Source: Bog-473 sp963726135
GTDB lineage: Bacteria; Actinomycetota; Acidimicrobiia; Acidimicrobiales; RAAP-2
Reading direction: 5' to 3'
NCBI GenBank assembly: GCA_963726135.1
Contig: CAVSBE010000001.1
Span: 496,001 to 560,000 of the forward strand
Length of the DNA: 64,000 bases
Shown here: positions 56,365 to 64,000 of the stretch, in pieces
How positions within the stretch are numbered: position 1 is the stretch's first letter
How the letters are laid out: every line of letters begins with the position of its first letter
Program-made: the position numbers and the translations under genes
The notes under the pieces: model-generated
What the model was told of the DNA's origin: nothing
Database searches by the model: none
What the model saw: only the letters and a program-made list of their open reading frames with translations

Positions 56365-57079
56365 CTAACTGGTCGGGCCGAATCGCTCGACTCTGATCCG
56401 CTCCACGGGTTGGCCGAGGCCCATCAGGAGCCCACTGGCGAAGTCGGCGAAACCTGGCGAACCACACACGAAGGCGGTCGCGTCAGGCATCCACAGCGAA
56501 GCAAGATCATGCTCGGAGAGCCGGCCGGCGCGACGTGGGTACGACGGGGGGACCGTGCGGGTATAGGCAACCGTCGTCTCGGGTCCGGGAAGTTCATGGG
56601 AGTAGTACAGGTCATCCGGAGTTCGTGCTGACACTGCCATTCGAACCAGGTCGGCGTGCCCGGTCTGCCGGGCTAGTCGCAGCATGGCCATGAGGGGCAC
56701 GATGCCAGATCCCCCGCCGACCAGGATGGCCGGAGTCTGGGCAGTCCAGACGAACCAAAGACCGATCGGTCCCCGCACCTCCAGCTCGTCACCGACAACG
56801 ACCTCGTCATGCAGGAAGACCGAGACCTCGCCCCCTTCGAGCCTTTCCACAGTGAGCTCGATGTCGCCAGAATCGTTCGGGTGCCGACGCCACCGAATAC
56901 GACCGCGATGCGGTATACCCATCGGGTGCGGTCAGCCGCACCACGTAGTACTGCCCGGCAAGGTGAATGGTGGGCGAAGCGAGAGCCAGGCGGAATGTCT
57001 TGGCGGTTGGAGTCTCTGACCGGATCTCGGTGACCGTCGCCACCTGCCACGGATCGCCAGCTGGCCGATCGGTGGTCAC
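56365..57079 (-). CDS. FAD/NAD(P)-binding ferredoxin-reductase-type oxidoreductase (one frameshift)
   Basis: GTG 57079, three bases after the upstream gene's stop. The FAD domain has ASRSYSVASAP (the RxYS motif). One extra base near 56880 shifts the frame, after which DSGDIELTVERLEGG continues. The NAD(P) domain has ILVGGGSGIVPLMAMLRLAR and AFVCGSPGFADF. About 237 residues, no iron-sulfur domain. It probably passes electrons to or from the sulfite-oxidase-like protein encoded next to it. Confidence 0.88.
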
Positions 57080-57082
57080 TGC

Positions 57083-57694
57083 CTAATCGCCCTGGTAGCG
57101 CTGCTCGAGCCACGGATCTCCCCAGTCGTGGTACCCGTTGCGTTCCCAGAACCCCGGTTCGTCGTGGTCGAGCACCCGCAACCCGGCCACCCATTTCGCA
57201 CTCTTCCAAAAGTAGAGGTGCGGGACCAACAGGCGTGCCGGTCCGCCGTGCTCAACTGGCAGTGGCGCGTGCTCATACTCCCAGACGACCCATGCTTGAC
57301 CACCGCTGACATCTGCCAAGGGCAGATTGGTCGTGTACCCGGTGTGCGAGAAGGCCATCACGTGGCTGGCCGTCATATCCAATCCTGCGATGTCGAGGAG
57401 CGTGTCGACCGAGACGCCGCTGAAGTGCACGCCCAGCTTGGACCAGGTGGTCACGCAGTGGATATCACCGGAATACGCGGACTCCGGCAGAGCGTGGATC
57501 TCATCCCAGGTCCAGGTCGTCGGGTGCGCGACGAGGCCCTCGACAGAGAACGACCACGACGCCACGTCTAGCTGCGGGGTGACCTCCGCGTTCAGTACGG
57601 GCCACTGGTCCCCGGCGTCATATTGACCCGGAGGGAGACGGGGATCGCGTGCGGCTTTCCCACGACCGAGGAATCCTCTTGTTGGCTTCGCCAT
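57083..57694 (-). CDS. sulfite-oxidase-like molybdopterin oxidoreductase
   Basis: 203 residues from ATG 57694. The sulfite oxidase fold is recognisable in WSFSVEGLVAHPTTWTWDEI, the Mo-ligating Cys in SGDIHCVTTWSKLGVHFSGV (near residue 80), HTGYTTNLPLADV and HGGPARLLVPHLYFWKSAKW. It is the short form without heme or dimerisation domains and has no Tat signal, so it is probably cytoplasmic. Paired with the reductase gene downstream, and next to molybdenum cofactor genes that would supply its cofactor. Substrate unknown. Confidence 0.92.
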   Translation of the reverse strand: MAKPTRGFLGRGKAARDPRLPPGQYDAGDQWPVLNAEVTPQLDVASWSFSVEGLVAHPTTWTWDEIHALPESAYSGDIHCVTTWSKLGVHFSGVSVDTLLDIAGLDMTASHVMAFSHTGYTTNLPLADVSGGQAWVVWEYEHAPLPVEHGGPARLLVPHLYFWKSAKWVAGLRVLDHDEPGFWERNGYHDWGDPWLEQRYQGD

Positions 57695-57890
57695 GTCAAC
57701 TCCTTGTTGGGAAGGTGTGACTTTCGGTATCTAGACGCAATATCCGTCGTACCGCGCAGACTACCGCCGCGACACCTGCGAGATACCGGGTCACAGCATG
57801 AAGCGAACGACCCTTCGTGGCGTCCCGTGTCGTCGGTACCATCATCCCTGTGAACCGTCTCGTGCCGTCAACTCCGCCACCCTCTCCCCG

Positions 57891-59219
57891 ATGATCCCCG
57901 TCTCCGAAGCTCGCCAGTTCGTCCTCTCCGCCTGCGGAGCTCTTACCCCCAGACGAGTGGCGGTGAGCGACGCCTCGGGTCATGTGCTGGCCGAAGCCAT
58001 CCGAGCTGCCGAGGCCGTGCCGCCCTTTGCCAATTCGTCCATGGACGGGTACGCGGTCCGCGCTGCCGATACCGTGCGTCTCCCGGCGCGCCTTCGTGTG
58101 GTGGGCACCGTGATGGCAGGCGACAACGCAAAGACATCCGTATTGGCAGGTGAGTCGGTTCGCATCATGACAGGGGCACCGTTGCCCCCCGGCGCTGACG
58201 CCGTGTGCATGGTCGAGCGTACCCACGTCGAATCGGGCGGGTCGATCGTCGTCGTCGAGGAATCCGTGAATCCCGGCACTTTCGTACGAAGGGCTGGGGG
58301 GGATATTCAGGCGGGCGACGAGGTCTTCTCTCCCGGGACGCACCTCGGCGCCGCCCACATGGGCGTGCTATCGAGCATCGGGGTCGAGCAGCTTCTCGCC
58401 CATCCATGCCCCACCGTGGGCGTTCTCTCCACCGGCGACGAGCTGACCACGTCCGCCGGCGCCTTGGCGCCAGGGAAGATCCGAGACGCCAACCGTCCGG
58501 CGCTGCTCGCCCAGCTTCAAACAGACGGCTTCGGCACCGTCGACCTCGGCGTGGCCGGGGACGACGAGGCGGCCCTCGCCGATCTGCTCAAAGAGGCGGG
58601 ATCCCGGTGCGATGCCGATCGTTTCGAGCGGAGGAGTGAGCGTCGGTGACCGCGACGTGATGAAGGCCGTGCTCAAGGAGCTGAGCGGGCCCATCATGCG
58701 TTCGATGCAGGTCGCCATAAAGCCGGCCAAACCCTTCGCCTTCGGGGTGCTCAAGGAAACCGGGACACCGGTCTTCGGGCTTGCCGGGAAACCCGGTCTC
58801 GGCTCTCGTGTCCTACGAGCTGTTCGTCCGGCCCGCGCTTCGCTCCATGGCCGGCTGCGCCGTACTCGATCGACCGCGCCTTGCCGCGGTCGCCGAGGTG
58901 GACCTCCCCCGTTCTCGAGATGGCAAGTTGCATCTGATGAGGGTAACGGCCCGCACCGGAGTCGACGGGGTAGCTGGGGGTGCGAATGGCCGGTGGCCAG
59001 GACTCGCACATGCTGCGCGTCATGGCCCAGTCCAACGCTCTCGCGCTGTTGCCGGACGGTGAAGGCGTGCGCGCCGGTCAGTGCGTGGAGGTCCTTCTCC
59101 TCGACGCCGAGCGGGGTGCCGGCCTCACAGCGAGAGCCATGGTGAACCGTAGACGTCGAGGCGGGGCCCAGCGAGCGACACGTGCTATTGCGGTGCGCCC
59201 GAGCTGTCGATCCCACTGA
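57891..59219 (+). CDS. moeA: molybdopterin molybdenumtransferase MoeA (three frameshifts)
   Basis: ATG 57891 (MIPVSEARQFVLSACGAL) is preferred to 57798. Motifs in order: PPFANSSMDGYAVRAADTV, GESVRIMTGAPLPPGADAV, GVLSTGDEL, then after a shift near 58615 SSGGVSVGDRDVMK, PAKPFAFG and, after a shift near 58790, GNPVSALVSYELFVRPAL, and finally after about 58975 SHMLRVMAQSNALALLP. The protein inserts molybdate into adenylylated molybdopterin. Three shifts in an otherwise well conserved gene point to sequence error. The 3' end overlaps the convergent PPOX gene by 35 bases. Confidence 0.92.
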
Positions 59220-59754
59220 TGCCGTCGATGCTGGCGACGTTCTTCTCGGCCCAGTACTGGCGGATGCCGTCCCTCCCCTTTCGGGTTGACCATTGGTCCA
59301 TGGTGGGTCGATGACCCTCGAAGGTCATCAGGGGTACGCCATAGCCGCACGAGTCCGACACTCGCCGCACGGCCACGACGATGACCGAGCGGACGCCTAT
59401 CCCCGCACCGCCGGGAAAGCGGTCGGCGAGCTCGTCGAATTCCGGGTCGTCGGCCAACACGACCCGGCCCGTCCCGTGCAGGCGCACGATCCGTGGCGGT
59501 CCCGTGAAGGCGCAGAGCATGATCACGATCCGGCCGTTCTCTCGGAGATGTGCGATGGTCTCGACACCACTCCCTGTCTGGTCGAGGAAGGCCACCGTCC
59601 GCTCATCCAGAACAGCGAACTCATCGCGGTTGCCCTTGGGCGAGCAGTTCACTGAGCCTTGCGGATCGAGCGGGGCCGTCGACACGAAGAAGACCGGCTG
59701 GTCCGACATCCACTCGGACAGCGTCTGGTCGATCCCGTCGAAAGTCTTCGCCAC
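59185..59754 (-). CDS. pyridoxamine 5'-phosphate oxidase family protein
   Basis: 189 residues from GTG 59754 (AKTFDGIDQTLSEWMSDQ); an ATG at 59862 would add an unlikely N-terminus. The FMN-binding split barrel is clear: FFVSTAPLDPQGSVNCSPKG, LDQTGSGVETIAHLRENGRI and TGPPRIVRLHGTGRVV. It interrupts the molybdenum cofactor cluster on the opposite strand. Function unknown. Confidence 0.85.
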   Translation of the reverse strand: MAKTFDGIDQTLSEWMSDQPVFFVSTAPLDPQGSVNCSPKGNRDEFAVLDERTVAFLDQTGSGVETIAHLRENGRIVIMLCAFTGPPRIVRLHGTGRVVLADDPEFDELADRFPGGAGIGVRSVIVVAVRRVSDSCGYGVPLMTFEGHRPTMDQWSTRKGRDGIRQYWAEKNVASIDGISGIDSSGAPQ

Positions 59755-59846
59755 CGATGCATTATCGCATTTCGCCTCCGGACGTGCTCCTAATGGCGAT
59801 GCGACGTCTTCCTCCCCGGTAGCGTCAGCGCCGTCATGAGCCCTCG

Positions 59847-60304
59847 ATGCGAAGATCCTCACGGTCTCAGAATCGGCCAGCCTGGGTGAGCGCGAGGACC
59901 GATCCGGTGACGAGCTGACCCGCGTCCTCGTCGAGCATGGGTTTCACATCGTCGATCGGCGGGTCGTACCCGATGGGATGGCGCCGGTCTCGGCCGCTCT
60001 CGTCGAGCTGTCGACTGGGTTCGCGGGACTTGTCGTGACCACGGGGGGGACCGGATTCTCGCCCACCGACGTCACGCCGGAGGCGACCCGCGCCGTCGTC
60101 GAACGCGAGGCCCCTGGCCTGGCCGAGGCCATGCGCTCCGTGAGCCCGCTCGGACGTCTCTCCCGCGGCGTGGCGGGAACCGTCGGCGGTTGCCTCATTC
60201 TCAACGTCCCGGGATCGCCGAGCGGTGCAGTGGAATCCCTCGAGGCCGTGGCCGATGTCCTCGGGCACGCGCTCGAGCTGCTGGCCGGCGGCCGGCCTCA
60301 CTGA
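59847..60304 (+). CDS. MogA/MoaB-type molybdopterin adenylyltransferase (frameshift at the start)
   Basis: The family sequence KILTVSESASLGEREDRSGD, LVVTTGGTGFSPTDVTPEAT, RGVAGTVGGCLILNVPGSPS is continuous to a TGA at 60302-60304. In that frame a stop lies just upstream and there is no start codon. ATG at 59847 would start it if one base is missing right after ATGCG, giving the usual M-R-x-K-I-L-T-V-S. MogA/MoaB proteins adenylylate molybdopterin before MoeA acts. Which of the two names applies is not decidable from sequence alone. Confidence 0.85.
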
Positions 60305-60478
60305 TCCGGCGCCGTCAGGATGTGCGGAGCGGCACCCGAAGGCGGCGAGCGTCGGAGACCGCACCGCCTGATAGTCCTGCGCCCTGATTATTGTGGTCAA
60401 CGGCTCTCTCCCGCGAGGCGCCCGGGAAAGGGGTGGTAGTGACGGACGCTAAGGAGAACATCGAGAACGGCCCGGGGG

Positions 60479-60968
60479 CCTGACCCAGCTGACTCCCCCT
60501 GAGAGCGGTGACTGGGTCGGCGTCGGCGGAGAACCCCTGCCGGTCGAGGAGGCGTGGCGGTGGGCGGTCCTCCCCGGATGCGGGGGGATCGTGACCTTCT
60601 GCGGCACGGTGCGTGACCACTCCGATGGACGTCCCGGCGTGACGTGCCTGGAATACGAGGCGTACGTCGAGCAGGTTGCTCCACGGCTGGCACGGGTGGC
60701 CGCTGCAGCCCGGGAGCGCTGGGGGGAGATCGGCCGACTGGTGCTTCTGCACCGGGTCGGGCGGCTCGAGGTAGGAGAGGTGTCCGTGGTCGTGGTGGCG
60801 TCCACACCCCACCGCGCGGAGGCGTTCGCGGCGGCGCAATTCTGCATCGACACCCTCAAGCACACCGTCCCCATCTGGAAGCGTGAGACATGGAGCGGTG
60901 GCACCGACTGGACCCTCTGTTCCGATGACCTCGACAGTGCCGGCCGCGACCCTTCGTCGGTTCGGTGA
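60479..60968 (+). CDS. moaE: molybdopterin synthase large subunit MoaE (start unresolved)
   Basis: Residues DWVGVGGEPLPVEEAWRWAV, CGGIVTFCGTVRDHSDGRPG, LEYEAYVEQVAPRLA, LLHRVGRLEVGEVSVVVVAS, HRAEAFAAAQFCIDTLKHTV and PIWKRETWSGG cover the whole MoaE fold, with the catalytic Lys in IDTLKHTVPIWKRE. No ATG or GTG opens this frame upstream of DWV; AAGGAG at about 60450 precedes an area where one base shift would be needed. With MoaD it converts precursor Z to molybdopterin. Followed by moaA after 10 bases. Confidence 0.9.
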
Positions 60969-60978
60969 GGGCCGCCGC

Positions 60979-62040
60979 ATGACTGCTCCCGTCCGTGTCG
61001 CCGTCTCCGTGCGACGCCATCGAAGCGATGAGGAGACGGCGACCGCCATGCCGGTCGAGGGCCCGCTGGTCGACCGCTACGGGCGCGTGCACGACGACCT
61101 CCGCATCTCGGTCACCGACCGCTGCAACCTGCGCTGCGTCTACTGCATGCCCGAGGAGGGGCTTTCGTTCCTCCGCATGGACCAGCTCCTCACGTTCGAC
61201 GAGATCACCCGGGTGGCCCGGGTGGCCCGGAGCCTCGGTGTGACGGCGTTGCGCATCACCGGCGGCGAGCCGCTCGTGCGCAAGGGGCTCCCGGCGCTCG
61301 TCGCCCGGTTGTCGTCGCTCGGGTTCGAGGACCTGGCGATGACCACCAACGGGACGGAGCTCGCCGGCATGGCCGGAAAGCTGGCCTCGGCCGGCCTGCG
61401 GCGGGTGAACGTGAGCTGCGACTCCCTGCGACCAGAGCGCTTCGCCGCCATTCGCCGGCGGGGCGTCCTCAGCGACGTCCTGCGCGCCATGGATGCCGCG
61501 GAGGCGGCCGGGCTGACCCCGCTGAAGGTGAACGTGGTGCTGCTGCGAGGCCGCAACGACGACGAGATCCTCGACTTCGCCTCGTTCGCCCGCGCCACCG
61601 GGCGCATCGTGCGGTTCATCGAGTTCATGCCACTCGATGCCCAGGGAGACTGGGACCGCGCCCGGCTCGTCCCGGGCCGCGAGGTCTTCGATCGGATCAA
61701 CGCACGCTGGCCCCTGGAGCCCTTGCCAAATGCCACGGGCGCTCCCGCCGAGCGGTTCCGCTTCACCGACGGGGTCGGCGAAATCGGTCTCATCTCGAGC
61801 GTCACGGAACCATTCTGCGGCACGTGCAACCGCCTCCGGCTCACTGCGGACGGCGCCGTGCGGAACTGCCTCTTCACCAACGACGAAGAGACCGTGCGGG
61901 ACCTCTTGCGCAACGACGGCACCGACGCCGAACTCTCCCTCCTGCTGAGGCAAGCCGTCTGGGCCAAGCATCCCGGCCATGGGATCAACGAGCCGGGGTT
62001 CCTCAGCCCGTCGCGATCGATGTCGATGATCGGCGGGTAG
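60979..62040 (+). CDS. moaA: GTP 3',8-cyclase MoaA
   Basis: 353 residues from ATG 60979, intact. The radical-SAM cluster motif is DRCNLRCVYCMPEEGLSF, and RITGGEPLVRKG binds SAM. The second cluster reads EPFCGTCNRLRLTADGAVRN followed by Cys, and the functional C-terminal Gly-Gly is present (SMSMIGG). It makes 3',8-cyclo-GTP with MoaC completing precursor Z. A second ATG at 61051 is possible. Coupled to moaD two bases downstream. Confidence 0.96.
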   Translation: MTAPVRVAVSVRRHRSDEETATAMPVEGPLVDRYGRVHDDLRISVTDRCNLRCVYCMPEEGLSFLRMDQLLTFDEITRVARVARSLGVTALRITGGEPLVRKGLPALVARLSSLGFEDLAMTTNGTELAGMAGKLASAGLRRVNVSCDSLRPERFAAIRRRGVLSDVLRAMDAAEAAGLTPLKVNVVLLRGRNDDEILDFASFARATGRIVRFIEFMPLDAQGDWDRARLVPGREVFDRINARWPLEPLPNATGAPAERFRFTDGVGEIGLISSVTEPFCGTCNRLRLTADGAVRNCLFTNDEETVRDLLRNDGTDAELSLLLRQAVWAKHPGHGINEPGFLSPSRSMSMIGG

Positions 62041-62042
62041 CG

Positions 62043-62285
62043 ATGGCTCGCCTCCGCTTGTTCGGGCCGGCGCGGGAGGCGGCGGGTGCGTCCGGTGCTC
62101 TCGTGCCCGGGGACAACGTCGCCGCCGTCGTGGCGGGCGCGAGGGAGCTGTTCGGGGAGCCGTTCTCGACCGTTCTCGACGGGTCCCGCCTTTGGGTCAA
62201 CGGTGAGGAGGCGGACCCCGACACGCCTGTCGGCGACGACGACGAGGTCGCGGTGATCCCGCCGGTGTCGGGGGGCTGCACGTGA
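62043..62285 (+). CDS. moaD: molybdopterin synthase sulfur carrier subunit MoaD, C-terminus GGCT
   Basis: 80 residues from ATG 62043. The ubiquitin-like fold is recognisable: MARLRLFGPAREAAGASGAL, LWVNGEEADPDTPVGDDDEV, AVIPPVSGG. MoaD normally ends in Gly-Gly, which is thiocarboxylated. Here two residues (Cys-Thr) follow, and the TGA overlaps the moaC GTG. Either the tail is trimmed, as for CysO-type carriers, or the sequence is off by a base. Confidence 0.88.
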   Translation: MARLRLFGPAREAAGASGALVPGDNVAAVVAGARELFGEPFSTVLDGSRLWVNGEEADPDTPVGDDDEVAVIPPVSGGCT

Positions 62286-62908
62286 ACGCCCAACCGGACG
62301 GCAAGACCCGGACCGCCGGGGCCCTGACCCATCTCGACGAGCAGGGCCGCGCCCGCATGGTCGATGTCACCGCCAAACCGCTGACACGCCGACTGGCCGT
62401 GGCGCGCTGCGCCGTCATCACCAGGGTCGACGCCGTCGAGGCACTGGGCGATACCCGTCACGGGATGGACCCGGTGGAGGCAGCACGCGTCGCCGGCATC
62501 CAAGCCGCCAAGCAGACGTCCTCGCTCGTTCCTCTCTGCCACTCCATCCGGGTCGACCGGGTAACGGTAGACGTGGAGATGTCCCCGCACCGGATCGAGA
62601 TCACCGCGGTCACCGAGATCGTCGAACGGACCGGGGTGGAGATGGAGGCCCTCACCGCCTGCGCCGTTGCGGGCCTCACCTTGGTCTGCTCGTTGCTCGA
62701 GCTCGACCCGGACGTGTCCATGGAGGAGCTCACCCTCTGGCACAAATCGGGCGGTCGGTCCGGCGAATGGCACAGGAGCGCTCGGGACGCCCAGGCGGGA
62801 CCTGCAGAACAGCCCCGCCCGCGGGCATCGCCGATCCAGCTGGTCATGATCCGCCCCAGCAAGGCTAAGTCTGGAAAATGGCCTCGTATGCGGTATATAT
62901 CGAACTGA
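62282..62908 (+). CDS. moaC: cyclic pyranopterin monophosphate synthase MoaC, extended C-terminus
   Basis: GTG 62282 overlaps moaD by four bases. The core is complete: ALTHLDEQGRARMVDVTAKP, AAKQTSSLVPLCHSIRVDRV, GVEMEALTACAVAGLTLVCS and LWHKSGGRSGEW, with the active-site Lys in the AAKQTS/KSGGRSG regions. Family members end near here, at about 160 residues; this frame runs on for about 45 more Arg/Pro-rich residues. The tail is probably read-through caused by a shift, or a real extension. Confidence 0.93.
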   Translation: MNAQPDGKTRTAGALTHLDEQGRARMVDVTAKPLTRRLAVARCAVITRVDAVEALGDTRHGMDPVEAARVAGIQAAKQTSSLVPLCHSIRVDRVTVDVEMSPHRIEITAVTEIVERTGVEMEALTACAVAGLTLVCSLLELDPDVSMEELTLWHKSGGRSGEWHRSARDAQAGPAEQPRPRASPIQLVMIRPSKAKSGKWPRMRYISN

Positions 62909-62947
62909 ATTGGCGTAAATGCCCGATCGCTTTGTTACCGTGTCGGC

Positions 62948-63861
62948 ATGTTGACCTGGTACTCCCGCCGGAGGTCCGGGGCCACGCGTCTCGCGCTGGA
63001 TCGCGCGGCAGCCGCAGTGTCGCTCGGTCTCTCTGTGGCCGCGGCGCTGGGCCCTCTCTCCGCCGCCGCATCCCCCTTGCCCTCGGGCCCGGTCGACGTG
63101 CTGTCTGCCGGCTCGTTGCAGGACCTGCTGCAACAACAGATCGGACCGGCCTTCCAAAAGGCCACCGGGTACACGCTCAACGACACCTCCATGGGGTCGG
63201 ATGCGATCGCCAACGGGATCAAGGGCGGAACCCTCCAAGGTGACGTGTTCATCAGCGCCTCGCCGGCGGTCAACGCTGCCCTCGAGGGGGCGGCCAACGG
63301 GAACTGGGTGTCGTGGTACGCGATGTTCGGCTCGTCGCCCTTGGTGCTGGGCTACAACCCCTCGAGCCGGTTCGCCAAGGCCCTGCGGACCAAGCCGTGG
63401 TACGACGTCATCGACCAGCCCGGCTTCCTGATCGGTCGGACCGATCCCGCCACCGACCCCAAGGGTGTCCTGGCCGTCACGGCGCTGGACCAGGCGGCCA
63501 AGGCGCACCACATCGCAGGCCCTGAAGGCCATCGCGTCATCGACGTCGAACGTGTTCCCCGAGACCTCACTCGTCGGGCAGCTCCAGGCCGGGCAGCTCG
63601 ATGCCGGTTTCTTCTACGGCGTCGAGGCGGCGGCGGCCCACATCAAGACGGTGCCGCTCACAGGAACGCGCCTCGCCGGCAACTACACCATCACGGTGCT
63701 CAACCGGGCGCCGCATGATGCCTCCGCCGCGCGCCTTCGTGGCCTTCCTGCTGGGCAAGGCCGGGCGCAAGATCCTCGAGAGCAACGGGATCGTGGCGAT
63801 CATCCCGCCCAAACTGAGTGGCGGCTCCTCGGTGCCGAAGGACCTGAAGGGGCTGCTGTAA
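62948..63861 (+). CDS. molybdate/tungstate-type ABC substrate-binding protein (two frameshifts)
   Basis: ATG 62948 gives an Arg-rich signal peptide with LALDRAAAAVSLGLSVAAAL. The mature part begins VDVLSAGSLQDLLQQQIGPA, then SMGSDAIANGIKGGTLQGDV and FISASPAVNAALEGA, then IGRTDPATDPKGVLAVTALD, the WtpA/ModA-like layout. Shifts near 63525 and 63720 break it; the other frames supply LQAGQLDAGFFYGVEAAAAH and LLGKAGRKILESNGIVAIIP. Its place after moaC supports molybdate or tungstate uptake. Confidence 0.85.
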
Positions 63862-63863
63862 CG

Positions 63864-64000
63864 GTGACGCGGGGGGCACTGCGCAGCCCCCTTCCCTGGC
63901 TGGGCGGCCTGATCGTCGTCTACCTGGCCGTCCCGCTCGTCGCCTTCGGCGTCCGCTTTCTCGAGGCCCCCCGACCGCGGGTTCCACGTGCCGGGGCTCT
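63864..64000 (+). CDS. ABC transporter permease, molybdate type (cut by window end)
   Basis: GTG 63864, two bases after the binding-protein stop. The first 45 codons give one membrane helix, WLGGLIVVYLAVPLVAFGVR. A run of six C near 63968-63973 shifts the frame; removing one C gives APDRGFHVPG, as in ModB-like permeases. The rest is outside the window. Confidence 0.65.
   Translation, partial: MTRGALRSPLPWLGGLIVVYLAVPLVAFGVRFLEAPRPRVPRAGA

Overview
The window is high-GC DNA with dense, mostly leader-short genes, a WhiB-like regulator, an actinobacterial-type SOS box, a rifamycin-associated promoter element, several PPOX-fold proteins and secreted proteins built from 42-residue YW-V-SDGG-F repeats. 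Together these point to an actinobacterium. The repeat family is one I associate with Acidimicrobiia, so an uncultured soil Acidimicrobiia-like organism is my best guess, by inference only. Many conserved genes are broken by single-base shifts, often in homopolymers, which looks more like residual assembly error than biology. A second class, short fragments of known domains, looks like real gene decay.

Layout. 0-2.7 kb: flavin oxidoreductase, ferritin-like protein and divergent TetR, all heavily frameshifted. 2.7-7.1 kb: a phosphorelay of membrane hybrid histidine kinase, Hpt protein and response regulator with GGDEF output. 7.3-11.7 kb: small acidic protein, alpha/beta hydrolase, and a TetR - ABC ATPase - ABC permease operon with a tandem operator. 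11.7-22 kb: housekeeping and catabolic genes (SDRs, RibD-like reductase, ECF sigma factor, DHA2 exporter, dimethylformamidase-like protein, GH76) mixed with remnants of a globin, a TauD-type dioxygenase and a CBS domain.

22-47.4 kb lies between two same-orientation 3'-half remnants of a tRNA-Met gene, each followed by an 11-bp-spaced direct-repeat pair. It carries a decayed SGNH hydrolase, a rifampicin phosphotransferase under a rifamycin-associated element, an amino acid permease, a GH78 alpha-L-rhamnosidase, a TMEM175-like channel, SOS-controlled DNA polymerase IV, a tyrosine recombinase, an IS110 element, a MarR/cupin pair and an SGNH hydrolase with six tandem repeats. It reads as accessory DNA and may be an old integrated element.

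47.7-56.1 kb is a secreted-protein block: a copper radical oxidase with a duplicated terminal domain, a WhiB-like regulator, an Ig-repeat protein, and a third SGNH hydrolase that is a segmental duplicate of the one at 22-24 kb.

56.3-64 kb is a molybdenum block: a reductase and a sulfite-oxidase-like enzyme, moeA, a mogA/moaB-type gene, moaE, moaA, moaD, moaC, then a molybdate/tungstate-type binding protein and the start of its permease. The cofactor genes plausibly supply the adjacent molybdoenzyme.
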